NCBI GenBank assembly: GCA_964605715.1
Contig: CAZSDV010000012.1
Span: 1-43,198, forward strand
Reading direction: 5' to 3'
From: JAPUME01 sp964605715
GTDB lineage: Bacteria > Acidobacteriota > Terriglobia > UBA7540 > JAPUME01
Length of the DNA stretch: 43,198 nt
How positions within the stretch are numbered: the stretch's first letter is position 1; the number at the start of each line of letters is the position of its first letter. Shown piece after piece: positions 23,109 to 32,439 of the stretch. The notes under the pieces are model-generated. The model was given only the letters and a program-made list of their open reading frames with translations, had not been told where the DNA came from and searched no databases. The position numbers and the translations under genes were made by a program.

Positions 23109-23945
23109 TTGAAATTCACTTTTTTAGTAACGTTTGCATGGATAGCTACATTTACCACAATCGGTAATGGCCAACAACGCCCACTCCAAATTGAAGACCC
23201 AAAACCGATTAACCAAGGGCATGTTTTAGTGGAAATTGGATTTGATTTTTTTAAAAATGCAAAGTTTCCTCTTTCGGGATTAAGTGGAGATCTTTCTCGA
23301 ATTGGTGATCTCAGTATACACTTTGGAATTTCGCCAAGGGTCGAAATTTCATTCGAAGCTTCATCTCAAAATTTTCTAGATATTAAATCGAAATCATCTT
23401 CCTTTGTTCCACTTGAATTAACTAGGGGAGGAGCCTCCGCCAATGATTTTGGGGATTTGTCGGTGGCAACAAAAATTGTTTTGTTCCATGAAAGCCTTAC
23501 ACGGCCCACAATCAGCCTTTTATGGAGGATTGAATTGCCTACATCCAATGAACGGAAAGGTATAGGCACCAACACCACAAATTTTTTCGCCGGTTTTTTG
23601 TTGGGAAAAGAATTTGGAAAGTTTCGTACTTTCGGTAAATTAGGTCTGGGAATATTGGAGTCGCCCGCAGAACTGTTTGACCAAAATGATGTCTTGATTG
23701 CCGGAGCGGCAGCAATCTATCCAATAAATAACAAAATAAATCTCGTGGCTGAAATCAACGGTCGTAAAAGTACACGTGGAATTTCTTCGTTAGGAACCGA
23801 ATCTCTTTCTCATGGACGGTATGGATTACAAATTTCATGGGGAGGTATTCGCTGGGATGTAGGTGCGATGGTGGGAATTAATAAGAATTCTCCAGCAAAT
23901 GGCGTCCTCTTTGGGGCTACGATTGATCGGCGGATCTTTTTTTGA
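23109..23945 (+). CDS. Putative outer-membrane beta-barrel protein of unknown function
   Basis: A 278-aa protein with a signal peptide (FLVTFAWIATFTTIGNGQQ). Alternating hydrophobic and polar strands of an outer-membrane barrel follow, with frequent aromatic ends (IGDLSIHFGISPRVEISFEA, FGKFRTFGKLGLGI, WGGIRWDVGAMVGINK). It ends in DRRIFF with a terminal phenylalanine, as barrel proteins often do. I cannot place it in a named family; it resembles DUF3187 or transporter-like porins only in general form. The start is TTG 23109 with AGGGGT upstream. Its last 29 bases overlap the end of the convergent glycosyltransferase gene. Confidence 0.7.
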   Translation: MKFTFLVTFAWIATFTTIGNGQQRPLQIEDPKPINQGHVLVEIGFDFFKNAKFPLSGLSGDLSRIGDLSIHFGISPRVEISFEASSQNFLDIKSKSSSFVPLELTRGGASANDFGDLSVATKIVLFHESLTRPTISLLWRIELPTSNERKGIGTNTTNFFAGFLLGKEFGKFRTFGKLGLGILESPAELFDQNDVLIAGAAAIYPINNKINLVAEINGRKSTRGISSLGTESLSHGRYGLQISWGGIRWDVGAMVGINKNSPANGVLFGATIDRRIFF

Positions 23946-24648
23946 CAAAGAGACAGGTAAATAAGGTTCGAAAAATTGCATACCCAGCCATAAGACTCCC
24001 CACGATATTCCCAGATATCTTTGAACTTCCGTGCGCACGAACTTGGTAATGAACAGGAATTTCACAAATTCTCAATCCAAGTTGGGCTGCTTTGATTTGC
24101 ATTTCAACTGTCCAGCCGTAGCCTCGGTCTATCATTTCCAGTTTTCGGAGAGATTTTAATTGAATTGCACGAAAAGGGCCTAGGTCCGTGTAATGAACTC
24201 TCCATATTAATTTAATAATAAAAGTTGCCAACCAATTGCCTGCTCGTTGCCATGGTTCCAAGGCTCCAGGATCTGATTTTCCCGTTACCCTGGAGCCAAT
24301 AACCATGTCGTAGCCTCCTTTTTCAAGAGTTTCCACTAGACATCTTGCATCCTTCGGGTCATCGCTTAAATCAGCATCCATAAAGACTACCGTTTCGACA
24401 TTATCAGGGAGGGCTTCAATTCCCTTCCAACATGCGCTTCCATAGCCTTTGTGGGGTTCGAAAATGACCCAGGCACCAGATTGGGAAGCTTTTTTTGCTG
24501 TTGAATCGCTGCTTCCATTATCGATTACTACGATATATTGAAATAATCCATCAGGGACTCCTTTTACTGCCTGACAAATAGAATCTTCTTCATTGAGGGC
24601 TGGAATAATGAGGGCTCTCTTGTTTTTCTGTTTTAAAGAAAACTTCAT
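23917..24648 (-). CDS. Glycosyltransferase family 2 (dolichyl/polyprenyl-phosphate sugar synthase type)
   Basis: A 243-aa GT-A enzyme with RALIIPALNEEDSICQAVKG at the N-terminus, DNGSSDSTA, YGSACWKGIEA and the metal-binding MDADLSDDP. FRAIQLKSLRKLEM and WTVEMQIKAAQLGLRICEIPVHY follow. This order is that of dolichol-phosphate mannose or glucose synthases, which charge a lipid carrier with a hexose. It has no C-terminal membrane pair, so it is a soluble or peripheral type. The first start, ATG 24648, fits the family N-terminus. It is monocistronic as far as can be seen. Confidence 0.88.
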   Translation of the reverse strand: MKFSLKQKNKRALIIPALNEEDSICQAVKGVPDGLFQYIVVIDNGSSDSTAKKASQSGAWVIFEPHKGYGSACWKGIEALPDNVETVVFMDADLSDDPKDARCLVETLEKGGYDMVIGSRVTGKSDPGALEPWQRAGNWLATFIIKLIWRVHYTDLGPFRAIQLKSLRKLEMIDRGYGWTVEMQIKAAQLGLRICEIPVHYQVRAHGSSKISGNIVGSLMAGYAIFRTLFTCLFVKKRSADQS

Positions 24649-24847
24649 ATGTTGGTAAGCCTATCCAGCATTTTTATTTAAATAATAAGGTTAATATTAT
24701 TAAGAAAGTTCAATTAATTCAATAACTCTTGAGGAGCGCAACGAGGCCTTAAACAATTAATTATGTGATTAAAATGTCTATTAAAAATAAAGGAGCAAAG
24801 GGATAGGTGGAAGAAAAAGCATTTCCTGTGGTATAAAAAATGGGCCA

Positions 24848-25438
24848 ATGGAGAAAGGTAAAGCTTACTCACCGTTCTCAGGGAGGGATCCTCTTCTTGG
24901 GCTTCAGCGAAAGAAAAGGCGCGTGTACTTTTTTAATCCGCGTTACTGGGTAAGAGATTTACTTCTCTCTGTATGTATTGCACTTACTATAATTTTCTTT
25001 CTTTATCAACCAGTTCAGGTTGAAGGTCTTAGTATGGCACCGCAGCTTGTTACTCGTCAGCGTCTCTTGATTAATAAATTCCTTTATAAATTTAAGCCAG
25101 TTGTCCGAGGGGATATTGTGGTTTTTCGATTCCCTGATGACATGTCAAGATCGTACATAAAAAGAGTTATAGGGCTTCCCGGAGACAAAGTTGCAATTCA
25201 AGACGGAAAGGTAGTTATCAATGGAAAGATTTTAAACGAACCCTATTTAGCTCTAGAACATCTGGACCAAGGTAGTTACCCAACGGTAGAGATTCCACCC
25301 AATCATTATTATGTTCTTGGGGATCACAGGGATTCTTCTTACGATAGTCGTCACCGAGGAGCCATAAATCAAAAGACCATATACGGAAAGGCTGTTTTTT
25401 GCTATTGGCCATTTAATTTACTCGGCATGGTTAACTAG
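24848..25438 (+). CDS. lepB: Signal peptidase I
   Basis: Cleaves Sec and Tat signal peptides at the outer face of the inner membrane. The 196-aa protein has one membrane helix (about residues 36-53). The catalytic serine is S62 (EGLSMAPQL) and the lysine K105 (SRSYIKRVIGLPGD). The later boxes are PPNHYYVLGDHRDSSYDSRHRG. This is the short single-span type. The N-terminus is basic (RKKRRVYFF). It is followed by carA after about 150 bases, and no operon partner is evident. Confidence 0.95.
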   Translation: MEKGKAYSPFSGRDPLLGLQRKKRRVYFFNPRYWVRDLLLSVCIALTIIFFLYQPVQVEGLSMAPQLVTRQRLLINKFLYKFKPVVRGDIVVFRFPDDMSRSYIKRVIGLPGDKVAIQDGKVVINGKILNEPYLALEHLDQGSYPTVEIPPNHYYVLGDHRDSSYDSRHRGAINQKTIYGKAVFCYWPFNLLGMVN

Positions 25439-25590
25439 CTATCTAAATTGATTAAGCTTGCACCTTTTGCGGAGAAGGCAATCTAGATTTGAACGTTAAT
25501 CATGCCTCTCCAAAAAAACAACGCATTTCGGTAGAGGTAGTCACGTAATTGGTAGGTTAATGCAAGTCCCAAAATAACCAAGGAGGCGGG

Positions 25591-26736
25591 ATGGAGGCAA
25601 TTCTCACCCTAGAAGACGGGCAGGTTTACCGAGGCCGTGGCTACGGTGCTTCTGTCGAGCGCGCCGGTGAGGTAGTTTTCAATACGTCCCTTTTTGGGTA
25701 TCAAGAAATTCTTACTGACCCTTCTTATGCAGGCCAGATCATTATTCTGACCTATCCGCATATTGGAAATTATGGGACAAACTCTATTGATGTTGAATCA
25801 GTAAAAGCTTTTGCGGAAGGGTTAGTGGTTCGAGAATTAAGCCAAATATCGAGCAACTGGCGCGCCATGGAGGAAGTTTCTGATTATCTTCTTCGCAATA
25901 ATGTTCCAGTCATATCACACATAGATACCAGAGCACTAGTTCGCCGGCTTCGACAGTTTGGCTCAATGAGAGGTGTAATTTCGACGGCCGACCAGAACGC
26001 TGAGAGGTTGGTGGCGAGAGCTAAGGAATCCCCAACCATGATACATAGGGATTTGGCTTCAATTGTCACAACTACTGCAAAATACGAATGGACAAAGCCA
26101 TCAAGTCAAATATTCAAAGAGGGCTTATCTAATCCACCAGAAAAAGATTGTTTAAAATTTAAATACCGGGTTGTAGCTTACGATTTTGGGATTAAACAAA
26201 ATATCCTTCGGCAACTGGTGGATCGAGGTTGTTTAGTTACGGTCGTTCCTTCCTCAACTTCAGCTGATGATGTTTTGGCGCTAAAGCCCGATGGAATTTT
26301 CCTTTCAAATGGCCCCGGAGACCCTGAGGCACTAGGATATGCATCTCAAAATACTAAAAAATTGATTGGAAAGATTCCAATATTTGGTATATGCCTTGGC
26401 CACCAGATTTTGGGATTAGCGTTAGGTGGGAAGACGTTTAAGCTGAAATTTGGTCACCATGGCGGCAATCATCCAGTGATTAATCTATCTACCCGAAAAA
26501 TTGAAATTACATCTCAAAATCATGGTTTTGTTGTTGATCCGGATTCATTGAATGCTAATAAGGTCGAATTGACCCACATGAACTTGAATGATTACACTCT
26601 TGAAGGTTTCAAGCATAAATCACATCCGTTGCTTAGTGTTCAATACCACCCAGAAGCCTCTCCTGGGCCACATGATTCAAACTACCTCTTTGATGACTTT
26701 ATTAAAATGATGGACCAATGGTTGAGTAGTAAATAA
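25591..26736 (+). CDS. carA: Carbamoyl-phosphate synthase small chain
   Basis: Supplies ammonia from glutamine for carbamoyl phosphate synthesis in arginine and pyrimidine formation. The 381-aa product has the N-terminal CPSase domain (GEVVFNTSLFGYQEILTDPSYAG). A class I amidotransferase domain has Cys268 (FGICLGHQILGLALGG) and the C-terminal His-Glu pair (QYHPEASPGPHD). AAGGAGG lies a few bases before ATG 25591. It lies 62 bases upstream of carB. The carbamoyl phosphate made by CarAB is the donor for carbamoyltransferases such as the one at 1585. Confidence 0.97.
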   Translation: MEAILTLEDGQVYRGRGYGASVERAGEVVFNTSLFGYQEILTDPSYAGQIIILTYPHIGNYGTNSIDVESVKAFAEGLVVRELSQISSNWRAMEEVSDYLLRNNVPVISHIDTRALVRRLRQFGSMRGVISTADQNAERLVARAKESPTMIHRDLASIVTTTAKYEWTKPSSQIFKEGLSNPPEKDCLKFKYRVVAYDFGIKQNILRQLVDRGCLVTVVPSSTSADDVLALKPDGIFLSNGPGDPEALGYASQNTKKLIGKIPIFGICLGHQILGLALGGKTFKLKFGHHGGNHPVINLSTRKIEITSQNHGFVVDPDSLNANKVELTHMNLNDYTLEGFKHKSHPLLSVQYHPEASPGPHDSNYLFDDFIKMMDQWLSSK

Positions 26737-26798
26737 AAATACAAGGATTGACGATGTAAATAAACCCTCTTTAAAAGGGTAAGTTAAGTTTATTAATC

Positions 26799-29700
26799 AT
26801 GCCTAAAAGAAATGATATCAAAAAAATCTTGATTATTGGTTCGGGCCCCATTGTCATCGGCCAAGCTTGTGAATTTGACTATTCAGGAACGCAGGCTTGC
26901 AAGGTTTTGAAGGCAGAAGGATACGAGGTAGTGTTGGTTAATTCAAACCCTGCCACAATTATGACTGATCCTGAAATTGCCAACGCTACTTACATTGAAC
27001 CCCTCACACTTAAATACATCGAATCCATCATCGCACAGGAAAGGCCATGCGCGTTATTGCCAACGGTTGGAGGTCAAACGGCCCTCAATCTGTCTATAGA
27101 GCTTTCCGAAGCTGGAGTACTTGAAAAATATAAGGTTCAATTAATTGGTGCTTCTGTGGAATCCATTAAGATTGCTGAGGACCGCCTTTGGTTTAAAGAC
27201 GCGATGAGCAAAGCTGGGCTTGAATCTCCCAGGAGCGCCCTTGTTAACAATTTACCAGACGCAGTAGAAACAAGTAAGGAAATAGGATTTCCTGTTATTG
27301 TCCGGCCATCATTTACTCTTGGGGGAACTGGAAGTGGTATTGCTTATAACCGAATTGAATTCGAGGAAGTTGCACGCTGGGGCTTAGATGCTAGCCCAGT
27401 GCACGAGGTTTTGATTGAAGAATCTCTGATCGGGTGGAAAGAATTTGAACTAGAAGTCATGCGTGATAAAAACGATAACGCTGTAGTTGTTTGTTCGATT
27501 GAAAATTTTGACCCTATGGGAGTTCATACAGGGGATTCAATCACTGTTGCTCCAGCACAAACCCTGACGGATAAAGAATATCAAATACTCAGAGATGCTT
27601 CTTTTAAAGTCATTAGGCATGTGGGGGTAGAGACCGGTGGTTCCAACATACAGTTTGCCGTATGCCCTCAAACGGGCCGTACATTGGTAATTGAGATGAA
27701 CCCACGCGTTTCCCGAAGTTCTGCTTTAGCTTCAAAGGCTACTGGATTTCCTATTGCTAAAATTGCTGCCCGATTGGCCGTAGGTTACACTCTGGACGAA
27801 ATTCCTAATGATATAACTCAAAAAACTCCAGCATGTTTTGAGCCGAGCATTGACTATGTCGTGGTAAAGATACCCAAATGGGAGCGTGAAAAATTCCCTG
27901 ATTCTGACCCAGTCCTGACCACTCAAATGAAATCTGTTGGCGAAGTAATGGCCATTGGAAGAACGTTCAAAGAGGCGCTACTTAAAGGAATCAGGTCCCT
28001 TGAAACTGGAAGGAAAATCCCTCCGCCTCCAGAGACCGAAATGGAATTAACGCGTAGACTCGCAGTTCCTCACCCTGATCGAATTTGGGATCTTTTTTAT
28101 GCGCTTAGCAATGGGCGCAGCGTGGAATCTCTCTACGACCTTACCCACATCGATACCTGGTTCCTTGATCAAATCAAGCAAATTCAGGAATTTGAAAGAG
28201 AAATTAGACGATTTACATTCAAAAACATACCGAATTCAGTTCTTTCTGAAGCGAAACGCATCGGCATGTCTGATTCTCATCTTGCAGGTATCTGGGATTG
28301 TTCAGAAGTAGATATTTTCAAAAAAAGAGAAGAGGTTGGACTAAGGCCAGTTTTCAAGCGCGTCGATACATGTGCAGCTGAATTTGAATCTTACACTCCA
28401 TACCTTTACTCAACTTACGAGGATGAGAGCGAAGCTGATCCTTCTCTAAACAAGAAAATAATGATTCTGGGTAGTGGGCCGAACCGAATTGGCCAAGGAA
28501 TTGAGTTTGACTACTGTTGTTGCCACGCAGCCTTCGCATTAAAGGAAGAGGGTTTTGAGACCATAATGGTCAACTGCAACCCTGAAACTGTTTCCACTGA
28601 TTACGATACGGCTGATCGACTTTACTTTGAACCCTTAACTCTTGAAAATGTCGTGGCAGCCGTAGAGGAAGAAAAGCCCCAGGGCGTGATAATACAATTT
28701 GGTGGGCAAACACCATTAACTCTTGCTCGAAATTTAGCGAGCGTTGGAGTGCCTATAATCGGAACTTCACCCGCTGCAATTCATCAAGCCGAAGACCGAA
28801 AGAGCTTTAGTTCAGTTCTTAAAAAACTAAAGATCCCACATCCCCAGAATAGCACTGCCATGAATGTAAAAGATGCTATCAGAATTGCAAGAAAAATTGG
28901 ATACCCTGTGTTGGTGCGACCGTCCTATGTTCTTGGAGGCCGGTCAATGGTAATTGCATACGACGAAGCCACCTTAGTCAATTATGTTCAAAGGGCAACA
29001 GAGCTTCAGGCATCGTTGCCTCTGTTGATAGATCGGTTTCTTGAAAATGCACTTGAAGTGGACGTAGACGCCATTGCTGATGGCAAAGATGTGGTAATTG
29101 GCGGAATTATGGAGCATATAGAACAGGCTGGTATTCACTCTGGGGATAGCTCCTGTGTTTTACCTTCGATTAATATACCTGACTCTGAGCGAAACCTATT
29201 AAAGGATTACACGGTGCGCCTGGCGAAAGAACTTGGTGTGGTAGGATTGATGAACATTCAATACGCCCTCCAAGAGGGGACAGTCTTTGTTCTGGAAGTA
29301 AATCCTAGGGCGTCCCGGACAATACCATACGTAAGCAAGGCGACTGGAGTTCCTCTTGCAAAAATTGCAGCTCGAATAATGGTCGGGAAAAAAATTAGCG
29401 AATTTAATCTTCCACCAGAACTACCAGTCCACCATTATTTCGTTAAATCTCCAGTTTTTCCATTTAATAAGCTCCCAGGATCAGACAGCATACTAGGGCC
29501 AGAAATGAAATCAACTGGTGAGGTTATGGGAGTCGGAGATGAGTTTGGCCTTGCTTTTGCTAAAGCACAGGTCGCTGCTGGACAACGACTTGCAACAGAT
29601 GGAATTGTTTTTTTGTCTCTTCACGATAAGGATAAACCAAAGGCTGTCTCAATTGCCCGAAGACTTGACCAGCTTGGATTTAAATTAACAGCAACTCAAG

Positions 29701-30014
29701 GAACCGCAAAATCACTTCAGGCAGAAGGGTTGGAAGTAAAAATTATTTACAAGGTAAACGAAGGCCGCCCAAATATAGTTGATATGATCAAGAATGGTAG
29801 TGTTGACTTGATTATCAACACACCGCTCGGCGTTGAATCGAGGTTTGATGAGAAGGCCATCCGAAGTGCTGCAATGAAATACCAGGTTACATGTATAACA
29901 ACCCTCGCAGCAGCCACAGCAACCCTCAGTGGCATTAAAGCACTACAGATCAAAGGGTTTCCAGTTAATAGCCTGCAATCCCTAAATAATCAGTTTAAAG
30001 ATTCAAGATCATAA
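26799..30014 (+). CDS. carB: Carbamoyl-phosphate synthase large chain
   Basis: A 1071-aa full-length enzyme built of two homologous ATP-grasp halves. The first starts at KILIIGSGPIVIGQACEFDYSG and the second at KIMILGSGPNRIGQGIEFDYC (about residue 550). Each has its RPSxxLGG ATP-grasp segment (VRPSFTLGGTG, VRPSYVLGGRSM) and metal-binding EMNPRVSRSSALASKATG or EVNPRASRTIPYVSKATG. The C-terminal MGS-like allosteric domain runs from about residue 935. The start is ATG 26799, with no strong RBS. It forms an operon with carA and is followed by a DapA-family gene after 44 bases. Confidence 0.97.
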   Translation: MPKRNDIKKILIIGSGPIVIGQACEFDYSGTQACKVLKAEGYEVVLVNSNPATIMTDPEIANATYIEPLTLKYIESIIAQERPCALLPTVGGQTALNLSIELSEAGVLEKYKVQLIGASVESIKIAEDRLWFKDAMSKAGLESPRSALVNNLPDAVETSKEIGFPVIVRPSFTLGGTGSGIAYNRIEFEEVARWGLDASPVHEVLIEESLIGWKEFELEVMRDKNDNAVVVCSIENFDPMGVHTGDSITVAPAQTLTDKEYQILRDASFKVIRHVGVETGGSNIQFAVCPQTGRTLVIEMNPRVSRSSALASKATGFPIAKIAARLAVGYTLDEIPNDITQKTPACFEPSIDYVVVKIPKWEREKFPDSDPVLTTQMKSVGEVMAIGRTFKEALLKGIRSLETGRKIPPPPETEMELTRRLAVPHPDRIWDLFYALSNGRSVESLYDLTHIDTWFLDQIKQIQEFEREIRRFTFKNIPNSVLSEAKRIGMSDSHLAGIWDCSEVDIFKKREEVGLRPVFKRVDTCAAEFESYTPYLYSTYEDESEADPSLNKKIMILGSGPNRIGQGIEFDYCCCHAAFALKEEGFETIMVNCNPETVSTDYDTADRLYFEPLTLENVVAAVEEEKPQGVIIQFGGQTPLTLARNLASVGVPIIGTSPAAIHQAEDRKSFSSVLKKLKIPHPQNSTAMNVKDAIRIARKIGYPVLVRPSYVLGGRSMVIAYDEATLVNYVQRATELQASLPLLIDRFLENALEVDVDAIADGKDVVIGGIMEHIEQAGIHSGDSSCVLPSINIPDSERNLLKDYTVRLAKELGVVGLMNIQYALQEGTVFVLEVNPRASRTIPYVSKATGVPLAKIAARIMVGKKISEFNLPPELPVHHYFVKSPVFPFNKLPGSDSILGPEMKSTGEVMGVGDEFGLAFAKAQVAAGQRLATDGIVFLSLHDKDKPKAVSIARRLDQLGFKLTATQGTAKSLQAEGLEVKIIYKVNEGRPNIVDMIKNGSVDLIINTPLGVESRFDEKAIRSAAMKYQVTCITTLAAATATLSGIKALQIKGFPVNSLQSLNNQFKDSRS

Positions 30015-30058
30015 TTCCAAATAAGGAACAATTACCCAAAGACGTCACGAAAGTTGCA

Positions 30059-30985
30059 TTGAGAAAAAAGAAATTTTCAATTAACGGACTTCATGGAATT
30101 TTTATCCCCATTACAACGCCCATGGACTTTAGTGGGAATATTAAAATTAAATCGTTTGAAGAAAATCTTCAACGATTAACCCAACTTCCCGTGGATGGGT
30201 TTGTGATTTGTGGATCCACTGGCGAAATGCCTTATTTGCGTCCCGATGAACGCCTTAAATTATATAAATCAGCAAGGCGAATAGTAAAACCCCCAAAATT
30301 ACTAATTGCCTCAACTGGCCTTGAGAGTACAAAGGAGACAATCCGTCTTAGTCTAAAAGCTGAAAACCTGGGAGTTGACCTCCTCTTGGTTGTTACGCCC
30401 AGCTATTTCCGCCCAAAAATGACATCTTCCGCATTAATGGCTCATTATGAGGAAATTGCTGAAAGAGTCCAAATTCCCTTAATGATCTACTCGATACCTC
30501 AATTTACAGGGATTAAAATGGATCCGTCATCCATTGCTAAGATTGGCCAAAATTCAAACGTTATCGGAATAAAGGAAAGTTCAGGTAATGCAAGCTATGC
30601 AAAGCGGATTCTCCAACTCGCACCACCCAACTTTAAGGTTTTCTTGGGTTCACCAATTCTTCTGTTGAAGGGTTTGCGATGGGGATCAGCGGGTGGAATA
30701 TTGGGAATTTCAAATTTCGTTCCTGATGTCTGCATTGGAGTATATAGCGCTTTTTTAAAGAAAGATTGGAAAAGAGCGCAGGTACTTCAACGAGAATTGA
30801 GTCGCTTGGGTCGTAAAATTAATATCCCATTTGGAGTGGCGGGAATAAAAGCAGCAATGGAATACAGGGGGCTTATTGGAGGGCCTGTTCGATCACCCCT
30901 CCCCCCTTTAACGGAAAAGGAATGCTCTCTGGTAACTTCCTTACTAAAGAAACATAAGCCTCTTGGTGGCCAGTTGATTTATTAA
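30059..30985 (+). CDS. DapA-family aldolase/lyase (dihydrodipicolinate synthase-like)
   Basis: A class I, Schiff-base TIM-barrel enzyme of 308 aa. It has GIFIPITTPMDFSG at the N-terminus, the substrate-carboxylate motif CGSTGE (residues 51-56), Tyr144 (MIYSIPQFTG) and the Schiff-base Lys172 (IGIKESSGN). The start is TTG 30059. The family includes DapA, N-acetylneuraminate lyase, HOGA and KDG aldolase. The IYSIP form, in place of the YNVPxRT of true DapA, argues against lysine synthesis; a 2-keto-acid aldolase is likelier. It is the last gene after carAB. Confidence 0.85.
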   Translation: MRKKKFSINGLHGIFIPITTPMDFSGNIKIKSFEENLQRLTQLPVDGFVICGSTGEMPYLRPDERLKLYKSARRIVKPPKLLIASTGLESTKETIRLSLKAENLGVDLLLVVTPSYFRPKMTSSALMAHYEEIAERVQIPLMIYSIPQFTGIKMDPSSIAKIGQNSNVIGIKESSGNASYAKRILQLAPPNFKVFLGSPILLLKGLRWGSAGGILGISNFVPDVCIGVYSAFLKKDWKRAQVLQRELSRLGRKINIPFGVAGIKAAMEYRGLIGGPVRSPLPPLTEKECSLVTSLLKKHKPLGGQLIY

Positions 30986-30986
30986 G

Positions 30987-31259
30987 TTATCCACGCAAAA
31001 AACCACCAAAAATTCCAACTTTTTTTAGTTCATAACGTTGTCCGGCCGTAGATTCATCCTTTGGATCTGGATAATACAGCGCCTTACAGCGTTCACAACG
31101 GTAAATTTCAGGTTTTTTCCCCACCGATAACAATGTCATTTCATCAACGCTGTACCAACGCTTTAGATGCCCACAGCATAATTTCCCTTTTTCGTTCTTA
31201 ACATCGCAAGCTCTCTGGCCAGGTTTTTTATTTCGAATTGATTGTTTTGTGGAATCCAA
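30987..31259 (-). CDS. Small zinc-ribbon-like protein, unknown
   Basis: A 90-aa basic protein with a C-rich pattern: RACDVKN, CCGH and the knuckle CERC (YRCERCKALYYPDP). A zinc-ribbon fold is likely. GQRYELKKVGIFGGFLRG closes it. I do not recognise the family. The start is probably TTG 31259, with AAAAGG about nine bases upstream, but this is uncertain. It ends one base from the convergent DapA-family stop and lies downstream of truA on the same strand. Confidence 0.6.
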   Translation of the reverse strand: MDSTKQSIRNKKPGQRACDVKNEKGKLCCGHLKRWYSVDEMTLLSVGKKPEIYRCERCKALYYPDPKDESTAGQRYELKKVGIFGGFLRG

Positions 31260-31393
31260 TGGGTGTTGCCTTTTCGTCTTACTGAAATCTCGTGATCACT
31301 AAACTAAATTGACTATGCCATTCTACATGAGGTTTAAGTATTTCTCTATTAGATATCCTTTTGACAATATATATACATAGTTACTAAGGAGGG

Positions 31394-32155
31394 CTAGTAC
31401 TCTACGCTAGCTAAAGCCAGTCCCTTGGCTGCTACCGTTGGACCTGCTTCAGAACGCTTCTTTAAAGATAAAATACGTGTTATGTCATCTGGTTTTAACT
31501 TTAAACGGCCAACTTCAAGTAAGGTTCCAACCATATTTCGCACCATGTGATGAAGAAATCCGCTTCCTTGCACCTCATATACCAATGGTAATGAGTCACC
31601 CTTATAATGGAACCGAGAACGATGGATTTTACGAAAGGTATTTTGTCCTTCTAAACCGTAATTGTTTTTTGTTTTTTTTGACGCAGAAAAAGAAATAAAG
31701 TCAAACTCACCTTCAAATAAGGAAGCTGCTTGAGATATTAATTCTAAGTTAAGGGGAAATGTATAGTGGTAGACATATCGACAAAGAAATGGTGGGCATA
31801 TTTCTTTATTCCATACATTGTACTGATATGTTTTTGAGATAGCTTTATAACGCGAATGGAAATCAAGTGGGACTTCGTCCGTTTTGTGGACCCGGATGGA
31901 TGGAGGAAGGTAGCGATTAAGGGCTCTATGTAAGTTCCTTGTGGGAATATTTGAATTAATATTGAAATTTGCAACTTGCGCTAGAGCATGAGCACCAGAA
32001 TCAGTACGCCCCGAACCGTAGATTACCACTTTTTCTCCCAAAATATCCTGGGCTACTTCAGTAAGAGCGCCTTGAATAGTTACAGCATCCGGTTGAATTT
32101 GCCACCCATGAAAATCTGTACCGTCATAGGAAAGAACTAAGCGTAAATTTCTCAT
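31394..32155 (-). CDS. truA: tRNA pseudouridine(38-40) synthase
   Basis: Converts uridines 38-40 of the tRNA anticodon stem to pseudouridine. The 253-aa protein has LSYDGTDFHGWQIQPDAVTIQG at its N-terminus and the catalytic Asp52 in GSGRTDSGAHALAQV. The family motifs HSRYKAISKTYQYNVW, GEFDFISFS and GSGFLHHMVRNMVGTLLEVG follow. Length is normal. It starts at ATG 32155 with GGAG upstream. It is divergent from the TolC-family gene. Confidence 0.96.
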   Translation of the reverse strand: MRNLRLVLSYDGTDFHGWQIQPDAVTIQGALTEVAQDILGEKVVIYGSGRTDSGAHALAQVANFNINSNIPTRNLHRALNRYLPPSIRVHKTDEVPLDFHSRYKAISKTYQYNVWNKEICPPFLCRYVYHYTFPLNLELISQAASLFEGEFDFISFSASKKTKNNYGLEGQNTFRKIHRSRFHYKGDSLPLVYEVQGSGFLHHMVRNMVGTLLEVGRLKLKPDDITRILSLKKRSEAGPTVAAKGLALASVEY

Positions 32156-32308
32156 CAGGCATGCTCCTTATGTGTTTTATCCTTGTAGCCGTACTGCTAC
32201 TAGCACCCCTTTCCTTCCGTTGTCAGAATGCCGAAGGAATGTTACACTTTTTCTTTGAAGTTTTTAACTTGGCGAACTGATATCATTGACAAGTAATCCA
32301 TTGGTTTA

Positions 32309-32339
32309 TTTACAAAAAGGCGCAGACAGACAATATAAT
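32309..32339 (+). promoter_or_regulatory. Candidate promoter for the TolC-family gene
   Basis: TTTACA (32309-32314) and TATAAT (32334-32339) are separated by 19 bases, about 100 bases before the TolC-family start. The spacing is at the long limit. The rest of the divergent spacer 32156-32439 shows no gene. Confidence 0.3.
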
Positions 32340-32439
32340 TTAATAAAGAATCTAGCACCAACTCTAGGATTTAAAACATCAAATAGGACAAGGGACTCGA
32401 TACCCCCCCATATCGAGGTTGATAGGAGGAAGTAATTTA

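Noticed and set aside
26764..26780. ACCCT/AGGGT hairpin between carA and carB as a terminator or attenuator
   Set aside because: Five-bp stem with no T run, inside an operon; too weak to support.
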